Source: Phalacrocorax aristotelis (taxonomy: Eukaryota; Chordata; Aves; Suliformes; Phalacrocoracidae). From it: a stretch of 64,000 nucleotides of DNA. The notes below the pieces were generated by a model. The model worked only from the letters and a program-made list of their open reading frames with translations, did no database searches and was not told the origin of the DNA. Position 1 is the stretch's first letter; every line of letters starts with the position of its first letter. The stretch spans positions 42,405,691 to 42,469,690 of the forward strand of contig NC_134278.1 of NCBI RefSeq assembly GCF_949628215.1, read 5' to 3'. The translations under genes were made by a program, and so were the position numbers. Positions 38,401-51,300 of the stretch are shown here, piece after piece.

Positions 38401-40154
38401 TGTTTTAGTGTACTGCCCAGTGAGATGCCTCACAACTTAAATCAAACTACCCATTTAACCACTTTATGGTGGTTTTAAAACAAAAAACAACTCTAAACTT
38501 CAAAGAAGCAACAGTACTGAACATGAAAAAGACCGAGTTTAGGTCTCTATCTGGCATCTGAATAAGCCATAACAATCCACTTTGTAAATAATATCTGAAT
38601 ATTCAGTTCCATATAAAGAAGAAAAAACTACTCTCCAAATGTGTTTGTGACCCAAAAGACTGGGAAATTTACCTAAATTTCTGTTTGGTTTGCAGTCATC
38701 ATTCTGATTCTATGATAAGCACATAGTTTTCTGAATTCTTTTAATTTCCTTTGAAATCAGTTAGGAACATTAGTTTCATTTAGAAAGAAGGCATTTATCC
38801 TCAGATTTTTAAAAAAAGTTTTCCTTCCAATTTAAAATTGTCCTAGATAACTAGTCTAACCTAGTATAGTGTTTAGTCAACAGAGAAAGATGAACACTTC
38901 CAGTGGGTTATTCATCCCACCTATTTTAAATGTCTGAGGGTAAACTCTTCTCATTATTTCTGGCTTTCTTCTTTAAATACTCTAGATAATTTGGAAAACA
39001 TACCTCTGTTACCCAAGAACCTTTTGAAAATTACATAAACCAAATCCCACCCTAAACGCCTGGATAGGGTCCTAGGTTTTATGGGTAGTTGTAGGCTTCT
39101 TTTTTCCTATTTTTTTCTGGAATACCTAGCATTAGAATCATAAGTTTAGGCTCTAACTTTAAACTCTAAGCTTCCAGCAAAATCTTTATATATGATTATT
39201 AACAATTTCTCAGCCTGTAGGCTAAGATGTGCTCAGTGATACATTGTCTATGACTTGACTTTACTTGACTTGTGGTGTTTATCTCAGACTGCTATTCAAG
39301 GAGAAACCTGGTCTAATAAGACACATATGACTCACATGTAAGTAGATCCCCCTGCTATAACTAAAGAGCCTGTGTTGGCACATATATCACTCTTGCTCTA
39401 TGGGGAACTACTGCTTTTGTTGTGAAGAACTTTCTATCTCAGAGTAGGTTTTATGGCTTACCTACATAAACAAGGTCTGTGACAGAGGTATATGTGGTAT
39501 ATTTAAACACAGATGTGCTCCTCATGTGCATTCAGTACTATAAATGTCTACTTACTTTACAAGCAAACAAGATTTCTTTTTTTTTAAAAAACCTTGTTAG
39601 TACTCTACACCTGACACATTTAAAGAAAGATAGTTCTGACTCACAAATCATGACTTGAATTGCTAAGTTCTACCTTCTAAGAAAGTACCTTAAAAATAGT
39701 TTCAAAGGTACTTTGAAAGTGTGATATGAAGATACTGGAGTGCAGAAGGTAACCAGCAGAAAATGTATTGCAATGATGCTGAGGGAAGAGTGAACTCAGC
39801 CTGCCTTCAAATTTCCAGATGTATTTCAATAATTTAACTTAGAAGAAAAATATTAAATATATTCCTATTTGTGAGCTCAGCACATCCGGGTAGGCACCAA
39901 GACACAAATATGAAGCCACATATTATCACTTTTCCAGGTACATTTAACAGGAGGACAAACTTCAAGTTAACAGCTGGGTATATATTTTAAAACTGCAAAA
40001 CACTGATAACTATAGTATAAAATTAGCATAGGCTATATATATTTAAACATCATGTGCTTGTAAGATCAGCAAAGATTTAATAAATTGACAAAGAAAGTTC
40101 ATTAAATTAATAAAGCACTTAAATAAAACCCAGACTGTGACACAATTTTTCTCC
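32456..40154. other. Long intergenic stretch
   Basis: Nearly 8 kb lacks any recognisable gene or young transposon. Open frames up to 101 codons (34876-35181) show no domain. The region holds scattered homopolymers (A runs near 34545-34560 and 36108-36122). The stretch 35460-35760 is rich in homeobox-like ATTA/TAAT words and lacks repeats, but nothing firmer can be said. Confidence 0.45.
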
Positions 40155-40335
40155 TCCTTACTTGTCTCCCTCTAATTAGACAATTGAATCGGCAGAGTGG
40201 CCACTAGCAGCCTTCAAGCTGATTGGTATGTTCTCATTCAACAGATTATGATTATAACCATAATGCTGCTGTTCCATGATTACAAATGCAAATTAAATTG
40301 GGCATGGTTTGAAAGCATCTAGAAAAGGTACTAGT
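40155..40335. other. Possible conserved non-coding element
   Basis: This stretch lacks simple repeats and transposon traces. It packs TAATTAGACAATTG (40174-40187), a GATTATGATTATAACCATAAT segment (around 40244-40264) and ATGCAAATTAAATTG (40286-40300), which resemble homeodomain and octamer (POU) binding words. Clusters like this are typical of developmental enhancers in gene deserts. No conservation data are available to me, so this is only a suggestion. Confidence 0.2.
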
Positions 40336-42002
40336 TTGTCTAACTGGATCCTAACACGAAAACTGCCCCATGTAGTTAACTAAAATGCATGTGAGCAGTT
40401 TTCATACCAGGCAGGATATATGGACAGTGATAGACTTTGGTAAAAATTAAACTTCCACTGCCTCAGACTCTAGCAGACTATTAAGCCAGGATGTTATGCT
40501 GTCTTCCTTCTTTAAGACAAGGCGAGACTGATGTGCTGAAAGGCACCATGACAGTTTATAAACTGGAGAAGGAACAAGCTGTATCAGGGCAGCCTAGGGC
40601 TGATCTGAGTCAGAGGCTTCTCCACCAGGTGGGCTTTATTTGAGTCCTAGATGTAAAGGAAAGGGAGGCTCACATTCTCATGCAGAAGTTCAGTGATGAG
40701 GATGACAATGCAGCTATTGTCTTGTGTTGGAGTATATTGCATCCAGAAGTGGTGCTCCCACAACTGCATGTGTGAAAATCTGACCCTGCCTTTGAAAAAC
40801 AAACAAACGAAGCAGGTAGAAACATGAAGCCTGACAATATGTGGACAATAATTTCCAAATTAAATCAGAGATTAAAAAAGGCTCAAGTCACCATGTTTGG
40901 ATTCTTTCAAAGTGAGGAGGAAATTAAATGGCAAATTCCTATTACACTCCATTTGTTTTACTTAGCATGACAAGAAAACCTTAGTGAAAACCAATTTTTT
41001 GTTATCAATGGCAGATTAATGCAAATCAGAGCTACAAAGTAAGATTTTCTGTACTTTACCCTTAATAAAGTCCTAGTCTGAATTGTCTATGGTGTATCAG
41101 CAGTTTCAGCAAAAAAATTAAATGTGTGTGCTTGTGTATTTTCATGCACTTATGTATGCCAGTGTTTATATATGTATATAGAAAGAGACTTGTTCAGTTC
41201 ACATGAATGCCTATCTGTCTTTCAGTGGGCTGTATGACAGTACTGCTATTTAAAGTTTTTCAGCCAAAGGCCAAAAACTTTGCCCATGGGCTTCAGATAG
41301 ATGTACAGCCTGATTACTGAAGGACTTCAGAGGACAAGTGCAGGAGAAAAGTAGGTCAGATAGAAAGAAAAAAAGAATAGATAAGGGGCTAGAGAGATAT
41401 ATTCTAAAGAAGATTTTTTTTTCAATGAGGTTGTTTTAATGTTAATCTTGTCAGATGCTTCAGGTTTGAAATTTGCTTTATCACAGTCTTTAAGAGCTTA
41501 TTTAAAGTCTGAATACATTAAGAAACTTGACAGCAATGATCGAAGTACAAAATATTTCCCCAGTATTAATGACTAGCCTAAATCTCTATACCTTGGGCAA
41601 TGAACATCTTCTAGCAGATCATTAATCCCCTCAAAAGACCCTGTCCTGAGGTCATTAAGAACTGAAAACTGGAAAAATAAAATAAAATATGCATATGGAT
41701 TTTTCTTTTTGAAATATAGAATTTAATCGGTATGTACAAAACAGGTCTGAAAAATTATCTCCTTAGTGTTGGACAATCAGATTGACAGAATTATCTCTCA
41801 AACTTCTGTTCATCTTATAATAAATATACACTCATAAATATGACTTTAATAATAACAAAAATATCAAAAGTATGTTTCAGTTATAAAACACATTGTGAAG
41901 CTAAGTAGACTTGTAGATTTAACATAAGATTTGAAAGTAGATTGTGAGAACTTCCTTTCAAGTTTTTGATGTCAAACAAGTCATTCATATTAATTAAGCA
42001 GA
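40336..42002. other. Intergenic sequence
   Basis: No gene or assignable element is seen. A minor TG/TA-rich patch lies near 41122-41182. The minus-strand frame at 40670-40858 has no domain. Confidence 0.5.
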
Positions 42003-44313
42003 ATGCAAGGAAAAGGATTTATTATGGTGGGGAATGTGAAGCTCAAGGGCAGCCCTGCCTGCAGTGACCATGAAATGGTGGAGTTCAAGATCCCTAGGGC
42101 AGTGAGGAGGGTGCACAGCAAGCTCACTACCCTGGAATTCAGGAGAGCAGACTTTGGCCTCTTCTGGGATCTGCTTGGTGGAGTACCATGGGATAAAGTC
42201 CTGGAGGGAAGATGAGCCCAAGGAAGCTGGTTAATATTCAAGGATGACCTCCTCCAAGCTTAAGAGCAATGCATCCCGACAAAGAGGAAGTCAGGCAGAA
42301 ATGCCAGGAGGCCTGCATGGATGAACAAGGTGCTCCTGGACAAACACACACACAAAAAGGAAGCCTACAGAGGGTGGAAGCAAGGACAGGTAGCCTGGGA
42401 GGAATACAGAGAAATTGTCTGATCAGCTGGGGATCAGCTTAGGAAAGCTAAATTCCTGATAGAATTAAATCTGGCCAGGGATATCAAGGACAACAAGAAA
42501 AGACTCTACAAGTATGTCAGTGATCAAAGGAAGACAAGGGAAAATGTAGGCCCTCTCCTGAAGGAAATGGGAGACCTTGTTATGCGAGATATGGAGAAGG
42601 CTGAGGAGATACTTAATGACATTTTTGACTCAGTCTTCACCAGCAAGTGCTCAAGCCACATGGCCCAAGTTGCAGAAGGCAAAGGCAGGGACTGGGAGAA
42701 TGAAGAAACACTCAGTCTAGGAGTAAATCAGATTCCAGACCATCTATGGAACCTGAAAGTGCACAAGTCCTCGGGACCTGATGAGATGCATTCATAGGTC
42801 CTGAGGGAACTGGTGGATGAAGTTGCTAAGGCACTATCCATCATATCTGAGAAGTTGTGACAGTCCTGTGACGTTCCCACTGACTGGAAAAGTGAAACAT
42901 AATCCCCATTTTTAAAAAGTGAAAAAAGGAAGACCCAGGGAACTACAGGCCACTCAGTCTCACCTCTGTGCCTGGCAAGATCATGGAGCAGATCCTCCTG
43001 GAAACTATGCTAAGACACATGGAAAATAAGGAAGTGATTAGTGACAGCCAACATGGCTTCACTAAGGGCAAATTGTGCCAGACAAAGCTGGTGGCCTTCT
43101 ATGGTGGGGTTACAGCATTGGTAGATAAGGGAAGAGCAACAGACATCATCTCCCTGGACTTGTGCTAAGCATTCAGCACTGTCCCACATGACATCCTTGT
43201 CTCTAAAGTGGAGAGACATGGAGTTGATGGAAGGACCACTTGGTGGATAAGGAATTGGCTGGATGGTCACGCTCAGAGAGCTGTGGTCAACGGCTTGATG
43301 TCCAAGTGGAGAACAGTGCCAAGTGGCCTTCCTCAGAGGTTGGTATTGGGTCAGGTGCTGTTTAACATTGATGGCAACATGGACAGTGGGATTGAATGTA
43401 CCCTCAGCAGTTTTGCAGATGACCCCAAGCTGTGTGGTGCGGTTTACACACTGGAGGGAAGTGATGCCATCCAGAGGGACCTGGACAACCTTGAGAGGTG
43501 GGCCCCTGCAAACCTCATGAAGTTCAACAAGGCCAGGTACAAGGTCCTGCATGTGGGTCAGGACAGCCCTAAGCACAAATACAGACTGGGAGAAGAATGG
43601 ATTGAGAGCAGCCCTCAGGAAAAGGACTTGGGGGTGTTGGTTGTTGGTTGATGAGAAGCGCAACATGAACTGGTAATGTGTGCTTGCAGCCCAGAAAGCC
43701 AACCATATCCTGAGCTGCATCAAAAGAAGCATGGCCAGAGGTCAAGGGAGATGATTCTTCCCCTCTACTCTGCTCTTGTGAGACCCCACCTGAAGTACCT
43801 TGTTCAGCTTTGGAGCTCCCAACATAAGAAGGACACGGACCTGTTGGAACAAGTCCAGAGGAGGGCTATCAAAATGATCAGAGGGCTGGAGCACCTCTCT
43901 TATGAAGACACGCTGAGAGAATTGGCATTGTTCATCCAGGAGTAGAAAAGGCTCCGGGGACACCGTATAGCATCTTTCCAGTACCTGAAGGTGACCTGCA
44001 AGAAAGCTGGAGAGGGACTTCTTACGAGGGCATGGAGTGATAGAACAAGGGGTAATGGCTTTAAACTGAAAGAGGGTAGACTTGGATTAGATAGAAGGAA
44101 GACATTCTTCACTCTGAGAGTGGTGAGGCACTGGAACAGGTTGCCCAGAGAAGTTATGGATCCCCCAACTCTGGAAGTGGTAAAGGCCATATTGGATGGG
44201 GCTTTAAGCAACCTGGTCTTGCAGAAGGTGTCTCTGCCCATGGCAGGGGTGTTGAAACTAGATGATCATTTAGGTCCCTTCCAATCCAAACCGTTCTATG
44301 ATTCTTTGATTCT
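42003..44313 (+). mobile_element. CR1 LINE, 5'-truncated, about 2.3 kb
   Basis: A plus-strand CR1 copy starts near the end of the endonuclease domain and runs through the reverse transcriptase to the 3' end, where the block TAGATGATCATTTAGGTCCC (44258-44277) is followed by CTATGATTCTTTGATTCTGA, the decayed 8-bp tail. It belongs to a different subfamily from the 7.7-11.3 kb copy, as judged by the end block and tail. The stop codons and frameshifts are fewer than in that copy but still make it inactive. The left edge is judged from where similarity to the other copy begins. Confidence 0.95.
42005..44215 (+). pseudogene. CR1 ORF2 remnant (end of endonuclease, reverse transcriptase)
   Basis: Readable pieces in order: end of endonuclease (CSDHEMVEFKIPRAV near 42060-42104, keeping Ser-Asp-His), the linker (42300-42480), SVFTSKCSS (near 42630), SSGPDEMHS followed by an in-frame stop at 42795-42797, then SQHGFTKGK (near 43048), and the catalytic FADD at 43412-43423 within [14 protein letters not shown]. 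The thumb-region block [18 protein letters not shown] lies at about 43782-43835, and HWNRLPREVMDPPT at about 44130-44171. From about 42968 to the end most blocks lie in one frame, broken by a few stops (43166-43168, 43649-43651, 43943-43945), with a local frameshift near 43640-43740. CR1 reverse transcriptase acts in the nucleus, copying element RNA at the nicked target; this copy cannot. Confidence 0.93.
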
Positions 44314-46734
44314 GATTATTGCAAAATGATTTTGCACTCTTATGTTATCTTGCACTTGCTTTGAATATTTATTTTATTAGAATTACAATACAAGTGGTTG
44401 GATTTTGAAGCTTCTAACTGACAGTCTTTACAGTAGCTTCAGCCAAATACATGGCAATTTATTTCCCATGCTGAAGTATACCTAACCTGCTTGCTTCTCT
44501 CCATCAGCTATAAGGAGGACCTAGGATGTATAAATATATACTGCAGTCCTCCTGTTGGGTACGGTGATATCTACCCTGAGTCTAGTCTTAAACCAACATT
44601 CTTGAAACTGCTTCTCTAAAGTAATAGATGAATCTCTTACACATTTAAAGAATCTCTTACATATTTAGATGCCATGATTCACTGACTGTAAGGGAAGACC
44701 AGGGTGACTAGTTCCTAAAAAATGTGTTGTTTCAAATGGATGACATGCAAATAGAAGGAAGGAGGCCTGGAAATTACTTCCTTTGTATGACCCTTGGATC
44801 TGAGTTTAAATTGTGGGTTTATTAGTTTGCATACTGGAAAAGCTTTGATTAAAACAATCATTATTTAAAACAGGACACTGGAAATTGTATTTAGACTGCT
44901 GGAATTCTTTGCTTCAGAAGAGAAAAAAGAAAATAAACTGCTTAAAGACAATACCTGTTTCAATAGCTTTCAAATTATATTTTGTTATCTTTGATTTAAA
45001 ATCAGTGTTCTGCCTTCTAATGATTATAATGCAACAGAAAATAAAATCAATTAGTGTAAAAAAAGCTTTTGAAGTATTTACATTTTAAAAAACCTCTATC
45101 ACTATTCAATAAAGCAAAGGTGTAGTAGTCATATGATGTCATCTTCAAAAACATTAACCATAGTTATTCAAGCTGGCATGAGTTCATTGTTTTGTGCCTG
45201 TATGGATGCACAAGATTTAGGTGACTTCTCTTCTTTCTGGACTTTTTAGAAGTATTTTTCTTGGAGTGGCAGAAGATTGAAATGTATAAAAAAATTTTCG
45301 TTATCAGATTTTTTATATATTTTCTATACCTTTAACAAAGTTAAAGTTCTAAGTCAAATTTTAACTGACCTAGTAAATACTTTATTTTCAATGTTAAAAG
45401 ATAACATTCAGTATTTTTCTGTATAGATATGCCAATATTGGATAATCCATTGCTGTAATTTTAATTTCTCCATTGTTATTCAGATTATATTGTTTGTATA
45501 CTCTACTGGATTCCAAAAATAAAAAAAAGTAAGAGTCTGGTGTAACATGATAAATATATTACATGGAAGTCCATGTTGCAAGGTTGGACTTCTGCTTCCT
45601 TATTGGGCAAAACTCCTAACATCCAAAACATTGAATGAGGCAAAATATGTAATTAGATCAAAGAAACTCAATGGATAATATGTGTTAGGATGACAGAGAA
45701 GTATCATATGTATCTCATTCCTTGGGTATTTTGTCAGTAGTAGTACTTGTTTCCAAAATAAGTTTTCACTGGCTTTTTTTCCCTCATAATCTCCTCTTAA
45801 TGTCCTGATATTCTTTCCTCCCAATGATTTTTTTTCATGTAGTAGTCAAATGCTATTTCAAATCTGATAGAAGTGAAAAGATCCAGTGTACTTAAGACTG
45901 CAGATCTTATTTTCTGAGAAGTGAATGAAAAATTGCAGGAGAACAAATGTGTAGGAAAATTAACTTCTAGGGAATCTTAGTAATGATTTGTTTGATATTT
46001 GGTCATCTGCATACTCCCAATCATCCCAGGAAGGACAGTTATGATGACAGAGCTCACTGTTTACCCATGCATATGTGTGTGTGTATGTATAGACATATAT
46101 ATCATACATGCATGGCTGTACATGTTTCTGAAAGTTGGTATTGAGAATTATTGGGAGTGGTATTTCATGACAGTGTTTGTGCTCTTTCACATTGGTCCAA
46201 GGACATTTCTTTTCCAAATTCTCCAACTTAATTTATTGTTGGCTTTTTAAAATTGTCTTTCAGAGGGAGTCTGAACAGTATTCTTATTATTTATTTAGAA
46301 GATGCCTTGAAAGATTAATTAATTACTTCAAATAACTATTGATATTCAAATATTGCCTGCAATGTATATGAAGAATTATAGAAAATCTGACATGTCTGTG
46401 CCAGACAAAACTATTTATTTAAAACAAAGTCAACCTATTTCAGGAATGATCAATGTTGTGTCTTATGTTCATGAAGTAATAGCTGACAAGCCCTTTACTG
46501 ATGAATAGGCTTAAAAACAGGAGTCTACTGAGATCCCAGAGCACAAAAAGATGCATGGGTCCAACGTAGTGATATCCAAACGCAGCAGAGGGGTGCAGCT
46601 AACTAAAGAAGGTGAAAAAGCCTACGTGACTCATAAATAAAAATATTAAAACCTCCATTGTAAATCAACAGCCTGAACAACAGAGGAGAAGCGAGATTAT
46701 GAATTCATTATTTTAGTCTGGTTTTAAAACCATC
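44314..46734. other. Intergenic sequence
   Basis: Non-coding AT-rich DNA with no recognised gene. A small duplication, GAATCTCTTACA(C/T)ATTTA, occurs twice at about 44630-44667. A CA/TG-type repeat at 46070-46125 is listed separately. Confidence 0.5.
46070..46125. repeat. TG/TA alternating simple repeat
   Basis: ATATGTGTGTGTGTATGTAT, then ATATATATC and CATACATGCATGGC: an imperfect alternating tract. The overlapping plus- and minus-strand open frames here are by-products of the repeat. Confidence 0.7.
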
Positions 46735-46966
46735 AGAATCATGCAATCACAGAATCACAGACTAGCTAGGGATGGATTGGGCCTCCAGAGGTCACGTATT
46801 CCAACTCCCTGCTCAAAGGAGGTCAGAGCAGGTTGCCAAACACCTCCAAAGACAGAGATCTCACTACCTCTCTGGACAGCCTGCTACAGGATTTTACTAG
46901 TCTTATGGTTAAAAAATGGAGAAAAAAAAAAGAATCCCAATGTCTGACTAAATTTCCTATGTTGCA
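46735..46966 (-). mobile_element. CR1 LINE, 3' fragment, minus strand
   Basis: On the minus strand this is the last 230 bases of a CR1 element: the end of ORF2, the block for '(ga)cctctggaggtc...' near 46780-46830, and the tail with two GATTCTGTG/GATTGCATG units at 46735-46760. It contains small internal deletions and an A run at 46920-46931 (T run in element sense). It is old and inactive. The right edge near 46966 is approximate. Confidence 0.85.
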
Positions 46967-48081
46967 AGAAATAATGATCTTTATGTCACTTGGATTGCGA
47001 TGCTTTTATTCTACACTATTTTGTGGGGTTATTTTCTGTTGTAATGTTAGAAAATCATGCATTGTTGTGATATTTTTGGCTCCACTGAACTGGAATATGT
47101 CCCTCTCATTCCAACAGATATACATAAATACAACATTGCAAATGGCAAATACTTTGATCCCTTCATCACTCAGGCATCTAGACGTTTATCTAGCAACATG
47201 TAGTGACCTTGTAACAGCAGCTAAGTATTTTGTGAGTGTCACCAAAGTGGCTTTCTCAAAATTAGAGAGCTTTCTCACCTCATTTCTAGCCAGCTTTTTA
47301 GATTATTTACATTAAATAATGGGTTATAATTTCATTTTTAATTAAATAAACATTATTTTAACCAATTAAATTATTTTACTCCAAAGAAAAACAATTATTT
47401 AATTAGACCTTTGGTAATGATTAAGCAAACTTACCAATGTGTACAACTAGTTTACAGCAAGCCTTTCTTCCAGTTTCTGCAGGTATATTATTCTCTTTGG
47501 GAAAGATTTTTCCTTCAGTGAGTCACTCCAGGTGCAGCCCTCAGAAGCCATTTGATCCATGGAAACACAGGATTCTACGCTGCATCCTTCCACCTCTGAG
47601 GGAAAAGTTATTTCTCAGCCTGTAGTACTCTGCAGATCAACAGCAAAAATTTTGGACCTATTCCCTGCCTACCTCTTGTCTTTCCTTGCCTATTCAAGGT
47701 GTAGTGTAGCTCCATTAAACTCAAGGTGTAAGTAGCCTGCACAAAAGAATGGAGATTTTTATTTGCATTCCATTGCATTTAGGTAAACATTAAAAAGTAT
47801 GCTCAGAGTTGAGATCGTTACTGTTTCTAGGAAGTACACAGTACACATTAATCAAGGGAAAATTGTTAAAAGTCTTTAACATTTTTGCTATATATGGTAT
47901 TTACAGCATTTTAGAGAAAGTCTTTGGAACATAAAAGAATGCTAATTTTTTGCTTAAGGATATTATGGTGCAGAATATTTCCACCCCATTCGTTTCAGAA
48001 GTTAAAAACAAACCAAGAATCAAATTCTTCTGACCTCTCCCTTCCAAATTTAAGTAACTTAATGGATGAAGAACAAGAAAT
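46967..48081. other. Intergenic AT-rich sequence
   Basis: The plus-strand frame 46833-47315 (160 codons) begins inside the minus-strand CR1 and continues by chance into unique DNA. Its composition and lack of domains argue against a gene. The stretch 47310-47430 is extremely AT-rich with many TTAATTAAA-like words. Confidence 0.5.
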
Positions 48082-48142
48082 TAAAGGTTGGACTAGATGA
48101 TCCCTGAGGTCCCTTCCAACCTGTGATTCTGTGATTCTGTGA
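48082..48142 (+). mobile_element. CR1 LINE, very short 3' tail fragment
   Basis: A 61-base piece contains GGTTGGACTAGATGATCCCT, then GAGGTCCCTTCCAACC and two GTGATTCTGTGATTCTGT tail units, the standard CR1 end. Its tail type (ATTCTGTG) differs from the copies at 25.6 and 53.2 kb (ATTCTATG), marking another subfamily. Confidence 0.93.
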
Positions 48143-48154
48143 AATTATAATTTT

Positions 48155-48345
48155 ATGCACACACACAAAGACATCTTTATGCATCTAAACATCACTACTA
48201 TACGTCTAAATATCTTTACTTATATATGCACACTACTTATAAATGCACAGGTATATGTGTGCGCACATGTGTGCATTAATTAATTAAAAGGTTTTTTTAC
48301 TTTACGCGTGTGTGCATGTGTAGGTGTATATGTATACAGAGTGAG
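48155..48345. repeat. CA/TG simple-repeat cluster next to CR1 tail
   Basis: Short CA, TA and TG runs (48157-48167, 48224-48285, 48304-48340) are broken by AT-rich spacers. The cluster includes the perfect palindrome TGTGCGCACA at 48258-48267 and ACGCGTGTGTGCATGTG at 48304-48320. Alternating purine-pyrimidine DNA of this kind can adopt Z-form in vitro. The cluster starts about 15 bases after the CR1 tail. Confidence 0.7.
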
Positions 48346-51300
48346 ACTATGAGAGTAAGCATACACATTCCCTGACATTTCTATTCAGAATTAATTTTCA
48401 GTTTTCTGGCTTCTGAATTAAGAGAACTACATATGCTATAATTGCAACTGTGAGTCACTGTAATGGAAATAAATGCTTAATGAAAATAGCCCATAAAAAA
48501 ATTGCATTTAATAGAACATATCTGAAAAATAAATAAAAAGATAACAAGGAACAATGATCCTCCCACATATTTTGGAATATCCATTTTTAAAAAAATTTCT
48601 TTGTAAACAGCAATCTAATCAAAGCCAGTCGTCCTGAAGAAACAAGTTATCCTTTGTTGCGGCCTTGAACTTTGACTCAGTCAATCCAGCTCTGTAGTCA
48701 TCTGGTGAACATATGGGTATTGTTCATCCCCTAGATAAATGCGGTCCAAATCCACAGATACTTTTTTGTGATGTTTTAGGACTGCCAGCCAGACAATACT
48801 ATGACTTGATTCCCCTCCCTGGACTTAGTCAGGTGGCGGGAGATATATTACTGCTGAGACTGTCACTTAGATTTATGCAATGGATTTTTTTGGTCTCGGG
48901 GCTAGGTGTTAGACAAACGTAGACAGACAGCAATACAGTGCAGAAGACTTTAGCCTTAAGACCTTGACAGTTCCAGAATCCTGTTTTTGTTGATGATCAG
49001 AAAAGTTGGGCTTATGCTGTTTCTTCTAAGTCTATATTAAAGACTATACTGCAGAGGATTAGAAATCTGAAGCAGTGTGACCCATTAAAATAGCCAACAA
49101 TTGTTGTATTACTAGTTTTTGTTTTATATTTTTAGTGGGCCAAAGTCAGGCAACTGGATGCGTCGTTCATTACCTTTCACCTATTTTTTTTAGTGTAGTG
49201 GATAAATTCCTGCATAACCTACTCTGAATAAAGTGATAGAGGAGATCTTGTCCTGGCAAAGTGGATGAAATAACCCAGTAAATCTTTTGGGGTTCTCAGA
49301 GGAAGAATTTGTACCTCACTGAGAGAAAGCATCATTTAAATCCTTTTCTCATTAGGTGCAAACTCGGAAATGTTATTGGCAACACATCAGTAATTCAGAT
49401 GAAGTCTGAGTGCAGATAACAGGCTAATGGAAAACAGGATGGAGTTGTAGTATGAAAGGTAATAAGGAAAGGACATGTATGCTCATCCATGCTATAGCAG
49501 TAACCTTGCTTAGCACTTAAAACTTTGGGGACTATTGTGAGAGAAATCCCTGTTATATTTGTCCACACAGGTGGTCCCGCACTTTGGGGACAGATGGCAT
49601 TTCAAAAACACTTCTGCTTTCTGTTCCTTCAGGACAACTTTCAGAGGCATCTCAATGTCCCTATATGAAACGCACAGATTTCACAGGAATATGTGTGCTC
49701 AAGTCTGGGCTCTGCAGTCCAGTCCAGAAGGTAGAGGTTGAAGCACTCGTCTGCTGGCATGGACTTGATGAAATAACCTAGTACACCTCCTTCACTCTTG
49801 TACAAAGAGCTTATATACCACAGGCATGTTGTGGTGGCCAAACAGAATATTGAAACCCTTTGCTAGTGAGATTTTCAAGAGCAGCAAGGTGTTACTATTA
49901 ATAATTGGTAGCCATTTCAACAGTTTTGAAAAATTTTATGTGCATTTATCTGTTCCTTTGGTTACTTAAACTTTGTAATCTCTTTCCAAGAGTTCTGTGT
50001 TAAGTAACATAGGAAAACATAGGACGAAGGACTTGGCTCCAAATTGATGTTGAGGATCAGGGTCCTGTCTTAACCACAGAGCTGATAAAGCTGTTAACAC
50101 TGCCTTACAAAGCCATATTCCAGTTAGGGCTCAGGAGTGTGGGCTGCTTTTTGTTGACTGAAGAATTAGAAAAACTGCCACAAATGAATTGGCTAAGGTT
50201 TTCAATAGAGAAGTGTACCTACCACACAATGAATAAACGGCTTTAAACTAGAGCAAAGTTAATCAGTCTCTTAATAATGATTTCAGTTGCCTCTATTTTG
50301 CAAAGTTTGTTTTTCCCACCTGTAGCACAATATAATTATTACTCATTTTGGGGGAATTATAGGTGAATGCAGTGAGCAGAGGAAAATCCAAATCATTTGG
50401 AATAATGTGGAATGCAAGAGGTGTTTCTTCAGCTGTTAATTTGTGTAATGTGGTTATACAATTGCTTAGAACAGATTTTACAGAAAAGCAAACAAACAAA
50501 ACCACAAAAACAGAAGAAACAACCTGACACTGCAAGCACTGTACAAAATCTTATTGCCGCTGTGCTATGTCCAACACATGACCATGAACAGCTATACAGT
50601 GTCTTTTAACTCACTAGCTGAGATGGCTGAGGCCATACGTTCATCAGCACTTTTCTGTCTTTATATTTTAACGAGATATTCCCTGAAATACTGGAACTGA
50701 TCAGTGTCTGGTTTAGACATCAGTGGAGAAAACCCTCTCGCCTTCAGGGAAATCCTGCATTTTTAAAATATAAAGGGAGGAGGGAGTGGGGACTCTTTCA
50801 TCTGGTGGCTTAAGTGCTGCTGAAACTATGCAAAGACTGAAGAATTAATTGATAACACCCAATTAATGCCTTCTAGCATAACATTACCAGACCCGCAAGA
50901 GAGGTTACTAGAGCCATACCCTAAATAAATGACTTCACAGATAGAAAGGCTTGTGGTAGGGGCAGTGAAGAGGTGCATGAAGCCTCTTGTGTAGGTGGCC
51001 TTAGCATAAAGGAAGGGCAAAAATAAGAGGCTGTTTAGACATCTTGATGAGGAATGATGGGTGACATGGAATCTAAGCCACTTGAGAAACTGGCATACTT
51101 TAATCTTAAATAAACACACAACGTGAGCATGCTGCTAGTCCACTACATTGATTTCTACTTGTATCACCATGCTTGGAAGTAAAATCACCATTATTTATTG
51201 AGAAGTATCTCAGTGAGATTTCTGAATGGATTGCCAATTACAGAGCTTATAAGAAGAATCTCGGTTGGTGTATTATAACCAAAGTCCTTAAATCTTCTCA

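Noticed and set aside
43010..43732. 240-codon minus-strand open frame
   Set aside because: It is antisense to the CR1 reverse transcriptase region; CR1 codon use leaves the opposite strand relatively stop-poor.
46833..47315. 160-codon plus-strand open frame
   Set aside because: It begins in the antisense of a CR1 fragment and runs into unique DNA. There is no domain, and its composition is that of chance AT-rich frames.
48258..48267. Perfect palindrome TGTGCGCACA as an operator or integration site
   Set aside because: It is part of a CA/TG microsatellite where such palindromes arise on their own.
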